Shown: positions 10,227 through 21,980 of the stretch, one piece after another
Position numbering within the stretch: position 1 is the stretch's first letter
How the letters are laid out: each line of letters starts with the position of its first letter
Assembly: GCA_020091685.1 (NCBI GenBank)
Contig: CM034607.1
Coordinates: forward strand, 11,851,884-11,915,883
Source of the DNA: Lutjanus erythropterus
Taxonomy: Eukaryota; Chordata; Actinopteri; Lutjaniformes; Lutjanidae
Direction: 5' to 3'
DNA length: 64,000 nucleotides
Notes under the pieces: generated by a model
Told to the model about the DNA's origin: nothing
Databases searched by the model: none
Seen by the model: the letters and a program-made list of their open reading frames with translations, nothing else
Program-made: the position numbers and the translations under genes

Positions 10227-11710
10227 TCTGTGCTGTTGAGCTTGGCATATGCTTGTGAGGAGTGATGAGGTCAGAGCCTAAAGGTCAAACGCTAAATTTT
10301 TCCCTCTGTATTGACATAATTAATTTGTTCTACATAATTTGGTTGACTGAATGCACTGATAGCTCTGCCAATGATTCTTAACAGAGTAGTCTGACACTAG
10401 GAGTTTGACAGTGGAGACACCAGAAAAGTGTTTGTTGAATTTTGTGTACCTTTACATCCTGATTGATTGGTGACTATTAGAGGTAGCTTTTATCTATTTG
10501 CAGTCTTCATGTTAAGCTAAGCTATCTGGCTTCTGGCTAAATATTCGAGAATATTTTGATTAATGGTGTGGCCCTATTTCCCATGAGACTTGTTTCTTCC
10601 TATCAAAGACAGAATATCCACTTGCCTCATGCACATTTGCTCACTACTTTCCTTTATAAAAAGGAACAATAGTTAGAAGTAATTTTAGCTCAGTCTTTCT
10701 TTCACCATCTGATATTGACAAATTCTCTGCAAGCGTTCGCTCTGTTTGTGTTGGAATCACATGGCTCTTGTCCTACTTTGAGCCATAAAGCAAAACCCTT
10801 TCATGAAATAAAGTAATGTGTGTTTTCTTGAGAAACCTGATCTGCTGGCACACAATGTAAAATACAGTGTGGAGGCCAACAGTCAGTTATAATTTTTGGA
10901 AGGATATTGAGTGTGTATTTATGTCGTATACCTGATTCAGACATACAGAGGTAACACGTTCTCCTGCCATTTAAATAAAACAAAACCAGTCCAGAGCTCT
11001 GAGGTAACCTTGGTCTTAGCAGCAGTGCCTGTTTTAGCAGTGAAATGTGAAAAAAACGTCTGTGACGTTAAAGGAAGACAATGACTGTGGATTTAATTAG
11101 TGTCATCACCTCTCTCAAACTACATAAATCATCTGCAGCCGTTTTTATTAAATAGCCAACTTAATTAAAATAAAAGTGAAGGTTTTTGTGGGGAAACTGA
11201 GCAAGTCTTTCACTACAAGCTGTGCACACTGCAGCACAGCACACCAACATGATGTGTGTGTGTGTTTGAATGGTGAGAGATGTTATCTATGAAACGTATC
11301 AAAAGCTGTTATATCTGTCTGTTTCTTCTGCTTGGTTTGGGTTAGTCTCCTTACTCAGGGTTATCGCTGGTGGCTTGGCTAAAGGGCACATAAGTGAGCA
11401 GGGTGGTGCAATAAATAAATGCACTTGCCGCAAACTACACATAACAGGAATGCCAACTTTCATCCCTTTGTGGAAAGAGAGGATGTTAATTGGTTGGACA
11501 GAGCTGCAGTTTAGCCTAACTGTTTGATCTCAAAAGAACAAAAGTCTTAAATGCCCTGAGGGACTCAAGAAAGTTAGAGCTGGGCTGGTTTGTATCTGAC
11601 AGCAGAGAGAAGAATATATTGTCATGTGGTGTTCTCTCTCTCTCTCATTCTCTCTCTCATATGTAAACTCATAACAGCAAAGAGTTCTGAACTGCTTATG
11701 AAGACTACAA
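10227..11710. other. Non-coding with one repeat fragment and a TC microsatellite
   Basis: At 10503-10550 TCATGTTAAGCTAAGCTATC followed by TGGCTTCTGGCT is a short relic of the foldback family complete at 40540-41127. An interrupted (TC)n run is at 11633-11660. The rest is featureless. Confidence 0.6.
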
Positions 11711-11933
11711 GGGCCAGTTTCACAGACAAGGCAAGTCCCAGACTAAAATGCATGTTTAGGCTGTCTTAACTCAAAGCAACATGCACAGGCTTCCCTTAAA
11801 ATAGTCGTAGATTTAGCCTATTCTGGATTCTGAATTCTGATGATTGCAAAAGGGAGGATTAGAGCTACTCTAGGATGAAACTGAAGGTTAGTACTGTTTG
11901 TGAAGTAGCATGGATTGTTTGGAATATCTAAGT

Positions 11934-12010
11934 CAGGGGTGCCCAAACCTTTTCCCCTGGAGGGCCAAAATCAAACTTAATGGTGGGCCATGATCCAAAA
12001 GCAAACCTCT
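11934..12010 (+). repeat. hAT-type end fragment (CAGGGGTGCCCAAAC)
   Basis: CAGGGGTGCCCAAACC followed by CCCTGGAGGGCCAAAAT is a typical hAT (Charlie-like) left end. The opposite end is not visible. Confidence 0.55.
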
Positions 12011-12024
12011 ATTGTAATGTACTG

Positions 12025-12189
12025 TAGACCTGCAACAGTTGTCAACAAATTACTCACCAGCCATTTTGGTAATCATTTTGTCCTTTGGGGTCTTTTTTTT
12101 TTTAAGAAAAAAAATTCTGACTCCAGCATCTCAAATGTAAAATATTTTCTATATATTTGGGTTGTGGACATTTGAAGACATCACCTTGG
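12025..12189 (-). repeat. Fragment of the TAGGGCTGCAAC hAT MITE family
   Basis: Starts TAGACCTGCAAC and shares the blocks CATCTCAAATGTAAAATATTT and ATTTGGGTTGTGGACA with the copies at 14092-14505 and 54921-55175, in the same orientation. Truncated. Confidence 0.65.
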
Positions 12190-12296
12190 AAGCTGTGTCT
12201 CAGTGGGTAGAGGCACCTTACATGGCAGCCTCTGCAATTAGTGTGTGTGAATGGGTGAATGTAATGTAGTGTAAAAGCGCTATCCAACTATAAAGA
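12190..12296 (+). repeat. SINE-like fragment
   Basis: GTGTCTCAGTGGGTAGAGG resembles a tRNA-derived A-box head. GTGTGTGAATGGGTGAATG and AAAAGCGCTATCCAACTATA match a widespread fish repeat tail (consensus as I recall it: AAGCGCTATACAAATA). Confidence 0.5.
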
Positions 12297-12679
12297 AATA
12301 GTCCTCTCACGGATGGTCTAGTTTGCTTTTGTCATATTGAGGCATCAGTAATAAATTGAGACTGTTTCATAACCAGTTAAAAACTCCTTGAGGTAGCTTT
12401 AACTAGTACAGATTAAGTCCTGCTGCTGGGTTAATCTCAGCCCTGCCTGTGAAACTGACCCAAGTCTCTAATTTAGTCCATGATGACTCCTATCTTGCCC
12501 AAATTCACTATAGCTCCAAACAAGGTCCAAACGCGCGAATCACTTGACATTATCTCGAGTGGGTGAGTCAGTAAGATGCTGTTGCGGTTAGACCCTGTTA
12601 GCCCTGATTGCCATGTCTGATTGGATGCTCCTTCATACGCAAAACCCACCTGAGCTCTGCTCGTCACGTTACTCCTCCT

Positions 12680-12900
12680 GAATATAAGTCAGGGGTCATT
12701 ATCAGTCAGTGAATGATGCGTGTGCTGGGTGCTTGGTGGACAAACCACTTGTCTTTGTTGTGAACGGTGGGAGGCTCGGGCTGTAATTAAAGAAAGTTAA
12801 TTTGACTCTTCATGTGGAGTAAAGGATCTTTTCATCACAAAGACAATATGCTTGCTTCGCGCCTGATTGATGTTGTAGGATAATGTGTGCTGGCGTGTAT
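12680..12900. promoter_or_regulatory. Strong candidate conserved non-coding element
   Basis: Complex, repeat-free block. Its core at about 12775-12860 has TGTAATTAAAGAAAGTTAAT (paired homeodomain cores), an ATCTTTTCATCACAAAGACA segment with TCF/SOX-like CAAAG, and CTGATTGATG (PBX/MEIS-like). Inferred from composition. Confidence 0.4.
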
Positions 12901-13239
12901 TTTGTGAGGGTGTGTGACTAATCTATTGTGCAGCTGTGAATGGCCTTCCTATGACACTCCTCTCCTCCATCTGCCTCAGTTGCCATGATACATCGCAGAT
13001 GTGCTCCCTTGTTGCCTCACCTCTCTTATCTCTTTTACTGTATTTTTCTGCAAGGGACAGGCTCAATTATGATGCTGAAAATACCAACTGCTATCTGGTA
13101 AAGGGTTATGAAAATGTTAAGCATTGCCAGCCGGGACTCTTTGTCCACTTTAGCAGCATAAGAAATAATCTGTCAGTGAATATGACACCACATGGACACA
13201 CTGTTTAACCCAGGTGTTATAGGAGGATGATTGGTATTA
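12901..13239. other. Non-coding, nothing recognised
   Basis: A short open frame (12936-13208) has no recognisable domain. Confidence 0.5.
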
Positions 13240-13660
13240 AGATGTATAAACAGCGCTTGAAAGATATCGCTTTTCAAAGCATATAATATTATTGCAACTT
13301 GGATCAGAGTGAGCTGAAAGGCGAGCATGATCACGCTTGATTTGCTGCTGAGGAACAGCTACAGCGTCTTTGATGCAGCCGACAAGTGCGACGCCAGCAG
13401 TCTTCAAATTATTCAAAAATTGTTTCTCCGAGGGGTACGGTGAACTTTTGATTGGTGCCTATCCTCATCCTGAAGCAGCAGCGTTCCACAGCACCACTCC
13501 GGTTAGTGTGTGGGGGGGGTGGCGCTACTGACAGAGTGAGCCTGCCGCCTGGCTCAGTGAAGCTGAGCGCCGGCGCTCGGATTCCCCCTCCTTCTGTCAC
13601 TGCGAAGAGAGTCTCAGCTCTCTGTCTCAGTGCTTTTCTAGGTCAGGACGATCACAGCAC
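13240..13660 (+). promoter_or_regulatory. CpG-rich, promoter-like patch with upstream TATAAA
   Basis: CpG is scarce across the window, but about twenty CpGs fall between 13370 and 13690, for example around GCGCCGGCGCTCGG (13567-13580). A TATAAA lies at 13246 (GATGTATAAACAG), rather far upstream. No good coding frame follows. It may be a non-coding or alternative first exon, or a CpG-rich enhancer. The direction is a guess. Confidence 0.3.
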
Positions 13661-13665
13661 TGCAG

Positions 13666-13697
<32 letters not shown>
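13666..13697. repeat. (CA/CG)n alternating purine-pyrimidine tract
   Basis: CACACACACGCGCGC followed by ACACACAC. Unbroken alternation of this kind is prone to Z-DNA. Confidence 0.85.
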
Positions 13698-13928
13698 AGC
13701 ACCAAGTGCATCCACACAGACAGATGCGACAGACAGTACAGTAAGATCACACAATGAAGTGGAGCTGTTTGTGCAATGCACACACACACATGCACAGATA
13801 AATGAATGCACAGAAAAAAGCTTTAAGTGCATTTGTTGTCTGAAGACTCACACACGAGAATTTGATGTCTTGTCCCCTTCTGTTAAGCTTACGAAATGGT
13901 TCTCTGACAGAGGCAGCTCTATCTTATT

Positions 13929-14658
13929 GAGGGCTGCAACTAATGATTATTTTCATTATTGACTAATCTGTCGATATTTTCTTGATTAAGCGATTAGTTG
14001 TGTAGCCCATAAAATGTCAGAAAATTGTGAAAAATGTTGTTCACTGTCGATCAATGTCTTGTTTTGTCCACAAAACCTCAAACATATTCAGTAGAGCTGC
14101 AATGATTAGCCAACCACTCAGTTAGCTGGCAATTATTATATTAATCACCAACTATTTTGATAATTGATAATCATTTTGAGTCAATGTATAAGAAAAAGAC
14201 GTCCAATTTCTCAGATTTTAGCTTCTTAAATGTAAATATTTTCTGATTTCTTTAGTTCCTTTCCTGTTCAGTAAACTGAATATCTTTGGGTTGTAGACAA
14301 AAAAAGATCTTTGAGGACGTCATCTTATGGGAAACAGTGACCAAAATCTTTCAACATTTTCTTAAATTTTATGGATCAAACAAATAATTTATTAGTAAAG
14401 AAAATGAGATTACTACTTAATTAATAATTGATTAGTAATCTAACTTTACTAATTGAATAATAGAGAAAATGAGATTAACCGATAATGAAAATAATTGTAG
14501 TTCAGTTATTCAGTTTACTGTCACAGATGAGTTTAATTTTAGAGGCTGAAATCAGAGAATTTGGACTTTTTTTCCCTCCAGATTTTTCAAATTGATCAAT
14601 CAATTGTCAAAATAGATGGCAAGTAATATAATAGTTGACAACTAATCAATTAATCAAT
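13929..14658 (+). mobile_element. hAT-type MITE (TAGGGCTGCAAC family), split by a second copy
   Basis: The outer copy starts at AGGGCTGCAACTAATGATTA and runs to 14091. It resumes at 14514 with TTTACTGTCACAGATGAG and ends near AACTAATCAATTAATCAAT. The two halves join into the family order I know (ATATTCAG + TTTACTGTCACAGA). The 3' terminal GTTGCAGC is decayed. The interruption is an inverted copy of the same family. Confidence 0.85.
14092..14505 (-). mobile_element. Inverted copy of the same MITE nested in the outer one
   Basis: Begins TAGAGCTGCAATGATTAG. The flanks ATATTCAG (14084-14091) and TTATTCAG (14506-14513) match at 7 of 8 positions, fitting an 8-bp hAT target duplication. Read on the minus strand it has the same order of blocks as the outer copy (ATTATTTTCATTATC near the end, AAAGATATTCAGTTTACTG inside). 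It also carries an internal duplication of AAAGAAAATGAGATTA-type sequence (14396 and 14464). Confidence 0.85.
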
Positions 14659-14665
14659 CCAAAAT

Positions 14666-15419
14666 TGTGTTTCACAAGTTCAGCATGAAGGACTGGATCA
14701 TTTTCACAAGGTCAGTGAGGATGTACTCAAGCACGTACAATCTTTTGTTCATAAACTGAGCATTCTGTAAAAAAGGTAATATATGGGCATTGTAATTAAT
14801 CATTATCTTTTCAGCTAGTTCTTTCATGTCATTTCATGCCTTTTAAACGCTTCAGCTCAGACAAAATAATTGGGATCAGAATGGTAACATGCAGCATTGC
14901 AAATTATTATCCAAAGGACGATGATTACCTGTTTAAAATTCAATTAACATTTGTGGAAATGCTAAAAGTCTGGTCTTGTCGTGTTTTCTGCATAATGTGC
15001 CACATTTTCCTCACAATATTTGTCATATGCAGTTACTGGTCCAACTTCGTCGTAGGCTACATGAAAATTGGTGCAATAAAAGTTAAAATGAAGAACATTT
15101 TGCATTTAGATTGTTTTAATCAAACTAATAGGGTAGCGTTTAATTAGATTTGGCGACATTTACATGTGACAATAATAACAGTGCTGCCAAAACTTAGTGA
15201 AGCAGTGAGTTTAAGGTGAGTATGATTGCGTTAATTGAGTCTGCTGTGCGCTGAAGCACAGGAGCTTGTGTGCTTATTTTAGGGCATCCAGGTTGTGCAT
15301 GACTGAAGTAAACAATGGATGCCTTCAGGTGGCAGTAAGGATTCAATGAGCTGAAGAGGATGGCCATCATACCAGTCTGTAAGCACAGGTGGATGGGTGG
15401 ATTCAGTTTTTCTGATGCT
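14666..15419. other. Non-coding, nothing recognised
   Basis: A 103-codon open frame (14836-15147) is AT-rich and shows no domain. Confidence 0.5.
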
Positions 15420-15990
15420 GTTCTGGATATGTCTGCTGGCTGGGAAGTTTTAATATTGGATTTTTGGCGATGTCTGGTGTGCCGATATTTTCTAACTCGT
15501 TTTGGCTGAATGCTATTACAGATATATGAGCATATGTTTCCACCTAATTGCAGAGAACAGCTGTATAAGTCTCTCCTGTAGGTGGAATTAACATATCATT
15601 ATGTCTACTCTTATCATGACCGCCCATAGGCTTCACAAATTTGTCGTTCTTCACAACTTAGTTGTCGTCCTTCACAAATTTGTCATTGTTCTTCACTATT
15701 TTGTCACTATGATTGGGTTGACAGCTTGTAAGATGGGCAACTATATCTGGAGTGATAAGGGAACTTAATCTGGCATTCATGACAGATGTTGAGCAATCAT
15801 TACAAATGCTATCTGTTTCAGACACTTGGAAAGAAAACCTTCACATTGCAGACATACTCGCTTTGTGTTCACATAATTAAAGTGTTATCTTATTGGCCTA
15901 TCATATTGGCAGAAATGTCTTCATTTTGGATGAAAATGATATTTAATTTTTAAGCTTTTATCCACTGATACCGTTAATGCATCGATATTA
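15420..15990. repeat. Highly diverged repeat-like region
   Basis: Contains GCCGATATTTTCTAAC (15480) and CCACTGATACCGTTAATGC (about 15961), like motifs of the GCCGATA MITE family. Too decayed for boundaries. Confidence 0.25.
15631..15711. repeat. Four-unit ~21-bp tandem repeat
   Basis: Units begin CTTCACAAATTTGTC at 15631, 15649, 15670 and 15691 with small changes. Confidence 0.85.
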
Positions 15991-17310
15991 TCATGCATTC
16001 TTGTTTTAAGAGTTATTTATTTGGCAGGATTCTGTAGTCACTGCATATTTTTGTCAAGTGCATGGTACATCTCAGATATGGTGTAAGAAAGTTGGACAGA
16101 TGCAGTGAGATTCCGGGAACATTAAGAAAAGTACCTTGTTTTGAAGAGGCAGAGAGGTTTGTTTACAGAAGAAACAGGCTTCCATTTTCCCAAAGTAGAG
16201 AGCAAAGTGGTCAAAGAGCTCCTCCTGATTAATAGAAATGGGCTTGTCAGCCAAATAGACAGTGCCAGGCACAAATTAACCATCAGTTCTTGAAACGCTA
16301 ATTGCACGTTCTCTGTAAACAAATTACATTATAAGGCTCACTTTTCTTTTTATGCTCTTTTTTTTTTTCAAATCTCTATCCAAAGCTGCCTTTCCTAAGG
16401 TGGCCATCGAGACACCCTCATCAGAAAATAGTTTTTGATAAAGGAGCCGGATGAATGGGAGAGTGGATAGAGCCTCAGTGATTTGAACCCTCATTGATAA
16501 GTTGGCATGTCAGTCTTGGCACTGTGCAGAAGAACATTTTGAACCAGCTAGACGGTATGCATATCAAATGAAGAGGAGTGCAATATCGCCGAGAGATGAG
16601 CAGCCCTCAGATGAGACCAAACACCGTTTGCCATTGAGAGATAAACAGGAGAGGAAGAATGCAAAAAAGCTAAACAAACAAACCAAAAAACACACAATAA
16701 TGAGCATTCCCCTGACTGATTTGATTGCATAACTCATCAGCTTTCACCACACTGTCTTTTTAGCACCCTCCCAGGAGTACCTGCTGTGCAAAGTTTGCAA
16801 GCAGAAGTTTGGTTGTTCTCTGGGCTGTTTTCTCAATACTGGAGGTTTGAGGGAGAAAAATAGAGCTAGCAGATTATTATCTGTGGTGTCTGAATGTATC
16901 CCGACAAGAGTGCCATGAAGGGTTTATCATGCAGCATAGTGATAAAGCCATATTTGATCACAGCTGTTTGGATGAAAGGTCAGATCCAGAAGAGATGTGC
17001 AAATTTAATTGAAGCAAATGTTTTCCAGCAGCAGGATTTTCCAGCAGTGGGATCATGTGATAGATTTATTTTTTAGTGTAGACAGCACAGGCAAATGGAT
17101 GCACTGTTTGACTGGGATCATGTGTTATCCTCACAGTGTATGTTATGACAGTCAAATCCATAGGCTGCAGAGCTTTGCAAGACACTTAATGCCTTGCCAC
17201 TGTTTCCACCGCAGCACCGGTGTACACCGAGATTACCTGAGCTATTCATCTGTTCATTTCTATTCCTCTACCTGTCAGAGAGGGTGTATGAGGTTGCCAA
17301 GATCAGTCTG

Positions 17311-17314
<4 letters not shown>
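15991..17314. other. Non-coding, nothing recognised
   Basis: Short open frames on both strands at 16072-16322 and 16502-16732 have no domain. T-run at 16360-16369. Confidence 0.5.
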
Positions 17315-17379
<65 letters not shown>

Positions 17380-17402
17380 GTGCGTGTGTGTGTGTGTGTG
17401 TG
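17315..17402. repeat. Long (TG)n microsatellite
   Basis: About 88 bp of TG with two CG variants near the 3' end. It is the longest simple repeat in the window and likely polymorphic. Confidence 0.97.
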
Positions 17403-18390
17403 GGCATAGATGTGGGTCTTGTCCCACCGTAGAGACCTAACAATAATGTGGCAAAGTTGCTCAACATGGCGTGAAATGACTTTATTGCATTTTTACATTA
17501 AAAGCACTGATAGAATACATTTCTAATAAAAGGACCACAGTGCCCCGGGGAGCAGGCATGGGCTCTGCCAGTCATGCGAGGTGACGTGAGAGTGTGTATT
17601 TTTGTGCGTTAAAGAAAGTGTGAGTGTGGGGAAAAAAAGAACAGAGCGACAGGGTAATCAAAAATGGCATGGAAACCAAATGAAACATGTCAAATTTGCA
17701 CTGTGACGTTCTCATACACACACTGCATTCACAGACTCATCAATCCTGTGGAACGCTGATAATCAGTGTTATCCTGTCGTGCCAAACATACATGTTTCCA
17801 CCAAAGACAAATTACATGTTAAACATGTGAGAAGGGGGTGATTATGTGCATGAACAAGGGGCAATGAAGCAGGCTAAGAGGTACATAGCATGGGAAAACA
17901 TGCCACATGGTATGCTATTATTATGATTACTGACCAAAATCTGTGGTGTATTAACCAGTTTTCCTTCTGATATTGTTTTATATTTAGCAATAATTTAATA
18001 CTGCCTATTCATAATTATTAGCCCTCTCTGATTGTTATTGTATATAGATATTTGTAGATATCAGTACTGGAAAACTTGACTGACCAATGTCCTTGAGTAT
18101 TTTGAGAGCCGAAACCTCTCAAAATAGACCATTTCCACTTTGTACTGAGGAACATGGCTTCCTGAGTATCCTTGGTTGCTCTAATGCACCTGATGCTACC
18201 CTTGATGAGGCCAGATTGATTGAAAAAGCTCATACAGTGAATGCAGCATCATACTAATTCATTTTCTTTTTTCAAATATTGCTCATGTCTGTGAATGCAA
18301 AATTTTCTGCTATTCCACTGAATACACAGGTTTTTATGTTGCAGTCAATACAGCATCATTTAAATAAAGGTCTGAATGCCAGTTAACGCC
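17403..18390. other. Non-coding, nothing recognised
   Basis: No repeats or frames of note. Confidence 0.5.
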
Positions 18391-18990
18391 TGAGAAAATT
18401 TTCGCCAGCTTGTGAGTCGCTGTTTTTAAGATAGTCAGCTGCATACAGGAATCAAGCTCAGGCCTTGAACCATCATGAACACACAACCAAAAGCAAAACA
18501 CCACAACAAAATAGCACCACAGATAACTCTCAGTTCAATTATGTATATTGAAATGTTCAAGTGCAGGTAAAAGAAAAGCAACAGCAAAAACAGTCCTTTC
18601 CAGTCCTCATTTCTGCTCAGAAATTCCTAAAGCAGTGTCACTCCCTGTTCTTGACAAACAGTTCAGTTCATTTGCAAAACAAAATCAAAATATATTTCTC
18701 ACAGATTTTACGGTCCAGTTAAGTCCAGTCCATGTGTTTCATCAAGTTAGTCGGGGATATTTCCAGCAGCAGCTGCAGCTTTAGGGAGATTTGACTCCAA
18801 GACAATCTGAAGTCTCCAAGGAATTAATTGTCCGGAGATTTCTGCAGGAGAGCCACCCGGTTTTACACAACAGAGACTTAAAACCCAGAAAACAAAGAAG
18901 ATGGATGCCAAACAAGTTTCTGTTCCGACAGGACGGTCTCACCGCTTCCCTCTAGCGCTGTGCCATCTTGGATTTTGGCAGCATCACCAT
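18391..18990. repeat. Unclassified segment, possibly a dispersed repeat
   Basis: Holds a short foldback (GGAGATTTGACTCC with AGTCTCC, 18785-18818), then GACAGGACGGTCTCACCGC and CTAGCGCTGTGCCATCTTGG. This has the feel of a mobile element end, but I find no second copy in the window. Confidence 0.3.
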
Positions 18991-20595
18991 CATGAAAGAA
19001 GGCAAATGTAAGGATTGGCTACCTAAAGTCAACTAAAGAAAGAGAAGGTTGTTTTAAATCCACAAGACGTTTTGACAAGTGGTAGCATTTACTAACCACC
19101 AATTCTAATATGGTAACTGTGACTGTGATATTGTCCATCCCTTTAATAGTAATCATTTCGTGCGTAACTCAAATCCTTTTGCGTCTGCTATTGATTTTAA
19201 CATTATGGTCAGCTCTAACTGCAGGCTTGGAACAACAGTTCCAACCACAATTACAGGCTTTTTAGCTTTAAATGCCCCTCTTAACCGTTAAGAAACAACA
19301 ATACCAAGTACTGAGAAGTTTACTGCGGTTCAGTCACTGAATTGCCAAGGCACAGACTTAAAACCAGTTTTGGGCAGGATTGACTGTTGGAAGACACAAA
19401 GTTAACACTGTCATTGTTTTCACATGAACATCAAACAGTGTCCTGACAATCAGCTCAGGACACTTTTTGTTTGAATGGGCCCTTCACACATTTAGCGCAC
19501 AAAGGCAGATTGTCTGCGTCAGACATGTTCTCACATGTTAGAAATAATCCTTATGGTTTAGGTGAGGGTTGGCGCCTGCCCATAATGATGACTATTATCA
19601 AATTTAACTAAATGTGATGTAAGCCAAGAAGGATGATAGAAACAGAACGTGACTTCAGTCTGCCTGGTGGTTCGCTGGGATTTGCAGGACGTAGATTTGG
19701 CTGCTCTCTGACTGTAATCTGATATTTTCACATCAGAGAAAAGAACAGCATTAAAAATGAGTTACAAAAAGGAGAGTCACAGAAGCTGACAATGATTGTC
19801 ATATAGTCTGTATGAAAACAAAACAATCCATGAAGGAGTAGAATGTAATATAAAGGAAAGCAGAAAAGACAAAGACGAAGCAGCCACACAACGTACAACG
19901 CTACCAACATGGACTGATGCAGACATTTGTGTTCACACATATAGCTGGTCTGGGTAAGGTCTGCGTGTGTGTGCGTGTGTGTGAAAGGGGTTAAAGTTTG
20001 GAAATCTACAGTGGGCTTCATTTTGGATTTGGTTCATGGTCAACAAAATACCTAAATCTGTTCAAGTCCACCCCTGTATCTCTGCTCCCTCTTTTTAGTA
20101 GCAGAGAGCAAAGTAAAAAACATTCTTGCCATTTTTAGTCCGCTCTGACCGTCACTTCATGTTTGGCCTTAGTCTGGTTAATATGCTCTCAAGTGTGTTT
20201 ACACCAAGGTTATCTGTGAGTGAAAAGAAACATCACGCTATAATGAAAGCATGTTTTTTAATTCAAGCAAACCAACAGAGTTGCAACAACCAACCACACC
20301 CAGTGGTCAGAAGTGCACCTGTAACCACACCCAACAGTTATGTCATCACCGCGGCAAGGTGAGAGGTTAAAAACAAGATTTTTACAGGGTATTAAGTTAC
20401 TGTATTAAACTTAAATACAGTAGCCTTGAATTGAGACTCCTTTGAATTTGAGATTCCGAGCAAGCAGTTTGTGAAATATATGATGTGAAAGTAATTAGGT
20501 TACAGTTGTGATTTCATTGTGCCATATAATTGCACCTTTAATCAATATTCAAAAAGCTTTGTGGCAGGTTATATAGCTATGAACTGACAACATTT
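18991..20595. other. Non-coding; short TG repeat only
   Basis: Interrupted (GT)n at 19964-19982. No supported genes. Confidence 0.5.
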
Positions 20596-21980
20596 GAGGT
20601 CGGGGTATGCAACTTATGCACAAGTTCCAAGTCACTGCAAGTCAAGTTGAGTCCCTGCTTTAAGTCAAGCAAGTCAAGTCAAGTTATTGCTCAGGTCGAG
20701 CAAGTCACAAGTCAAGTCATACCCAATTCTGCTGACCCCGCCCCCTAATTTTCACGTTTAACTTAAGACATTGGTCATGAAAATCTTAGAAATTTATTGT
20801 CTACATTTTACAAAAACTGTTGTGCTTAAAACAGCACAGAAAGGGGTATTTCTGGTTATATGGCTCCAAATGAGTCACCTGATTTACTTTAACATTACTG
20901 ATATGTCTTCTCGAAAAAATGTATTCAAAGCCAAGTCAAACATATATTAAACTTAACATTGTTTTCCAGCTAACCTTAAGTATGAACCAATAAGTTAGCT
21001 AACTTTTTTCTGGGTTTTGTTGTTAGGAATAGATTTTGTAGTGGTCATGTCACTTTTTGAGCTAAAAACCACTATTCTCTTCTTACAACTGTCAGTGACA
21101 GCGTATGCTAGCCCTTTAAGCCAAATATTATTGTTTTTGCACTAGCCACCTCCATGATGGCTGCCTCATGCAATGGCCTCTGTTGGTCTGCTGTGTCCTC
21201 GCCGGTTGCCAGGTTTACACTCATTGCTGTAGACACCATGTTTCAAAAACAAAATCTAACTTTTCTCAACAAGCACAAATTTGCAATAACTGCAAACAGC
21301 TATAATGAGTTGTGAAAGGGGGTATGGCTGAAATATAGGCTAACAAATGTCTACACAAACTGTTCATGAGTTGTTAAATGGGCATAAAGAATAAAGAATG
21401 GGAGTGGGGCTGACTTGCACTATTGGAGTAGAACCTGTGCTGAGGACAGTGATGCCTCCCACAACAGTCTTCAAGAAACACTTCGTGAGTTACGTGTATA
21501 GGGGGGAGCGGTGTAAGTCACTAATGAAAAAGAAACTACTGAGTGCAATGATGCTTCTACTACAAAACCTTCGTGTTAAGGTAATCCATTTAAAAGTTCT
21601 ACGTCTTTTTGTTCTAGGCCACTCCCCCTGCCACACCCCCTCTTTGCCAGTTGACATTAATTGTTAATCAGCTGTCTTTTAACTGATCACCAACCCTTCC
21701 ACAAAATCTTGTGCAAATTTGCCTCTTTGCTTTAGGCCACTCCCAAAACCACACCCCCTTTTAACCAATTGGCATGAACCCAAATGCACACCCTTACTTT
21801 CAACCTCCTAAGGCGAAAACTGTTGTGGACTGACCAACCAAACAACGGAGAGACCTATAGAGCTGCTGGTCCCAGTTTAAAAAAAAAGTCAAGTCCTCTC
21901 AAGTCATCTGTCTCAAATCTAAGTAAAGTCTCAAGTCATATATACCAAGTCAAAGTCAAGTCAAGTCTTTAATCAGGGTT
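20596..21980. mobile_element. ~1.4-kb transposon-derived region with CAAGTCAAGTC ends
   Basis: Degenerate AAGTCAAGTC arrays lie at both sides (20620-20730 and 21889-21970), a signature I associate with a common fish hAT-like element. Inside, a ~118-bp unit is duplicated: TTCTAGGCCACTCCC at 21611 and TTTAGGCCACTCCC at 21731, each followed by CCACACCCCC. No transposase frame is visible. Exact termini are not defined. Confidence 0.55.

Larger units (their letters stand above)
11711..12461. mobile_element. Interrupted MITE with CAGTTTCACAG ends
   Basis: The left end GGGCCAGTTTCACAGACAAG (11711) and right end, reverse complement GGGTCAGTTTCACAGGCAGG (12461 backwards), are inverted repeats. The next left block includes AGTCCCAGACTAAAATGCAT, which I remember as part of a frequent fish element. 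Its interior has been filled by other repeats at 11934-12296. No clear target duplication. Confidence 0.7.

Noticed and set aside
12190..12296. tRNA gene
   Set aside because: Only an A-box-like head; no B-box or cloverleaf. It fits a SINE or MITE fragment.
13452..13757. 101-codon frame in the CpG-rich patch
   Set aside because: Its end is translated CA repeat and the start is unsupported; the CpG content is better explained as a promoter-like patch.
17315..17402. CRISPR-like or satellite array
   Set aside because: Simple TG dinucleotide repeat; no spacers anywhere in the window.
17009..17440. 143-codon frame ending in a Cys-Val repeat
   Set aside because: The second half is translated TG microsatellite.
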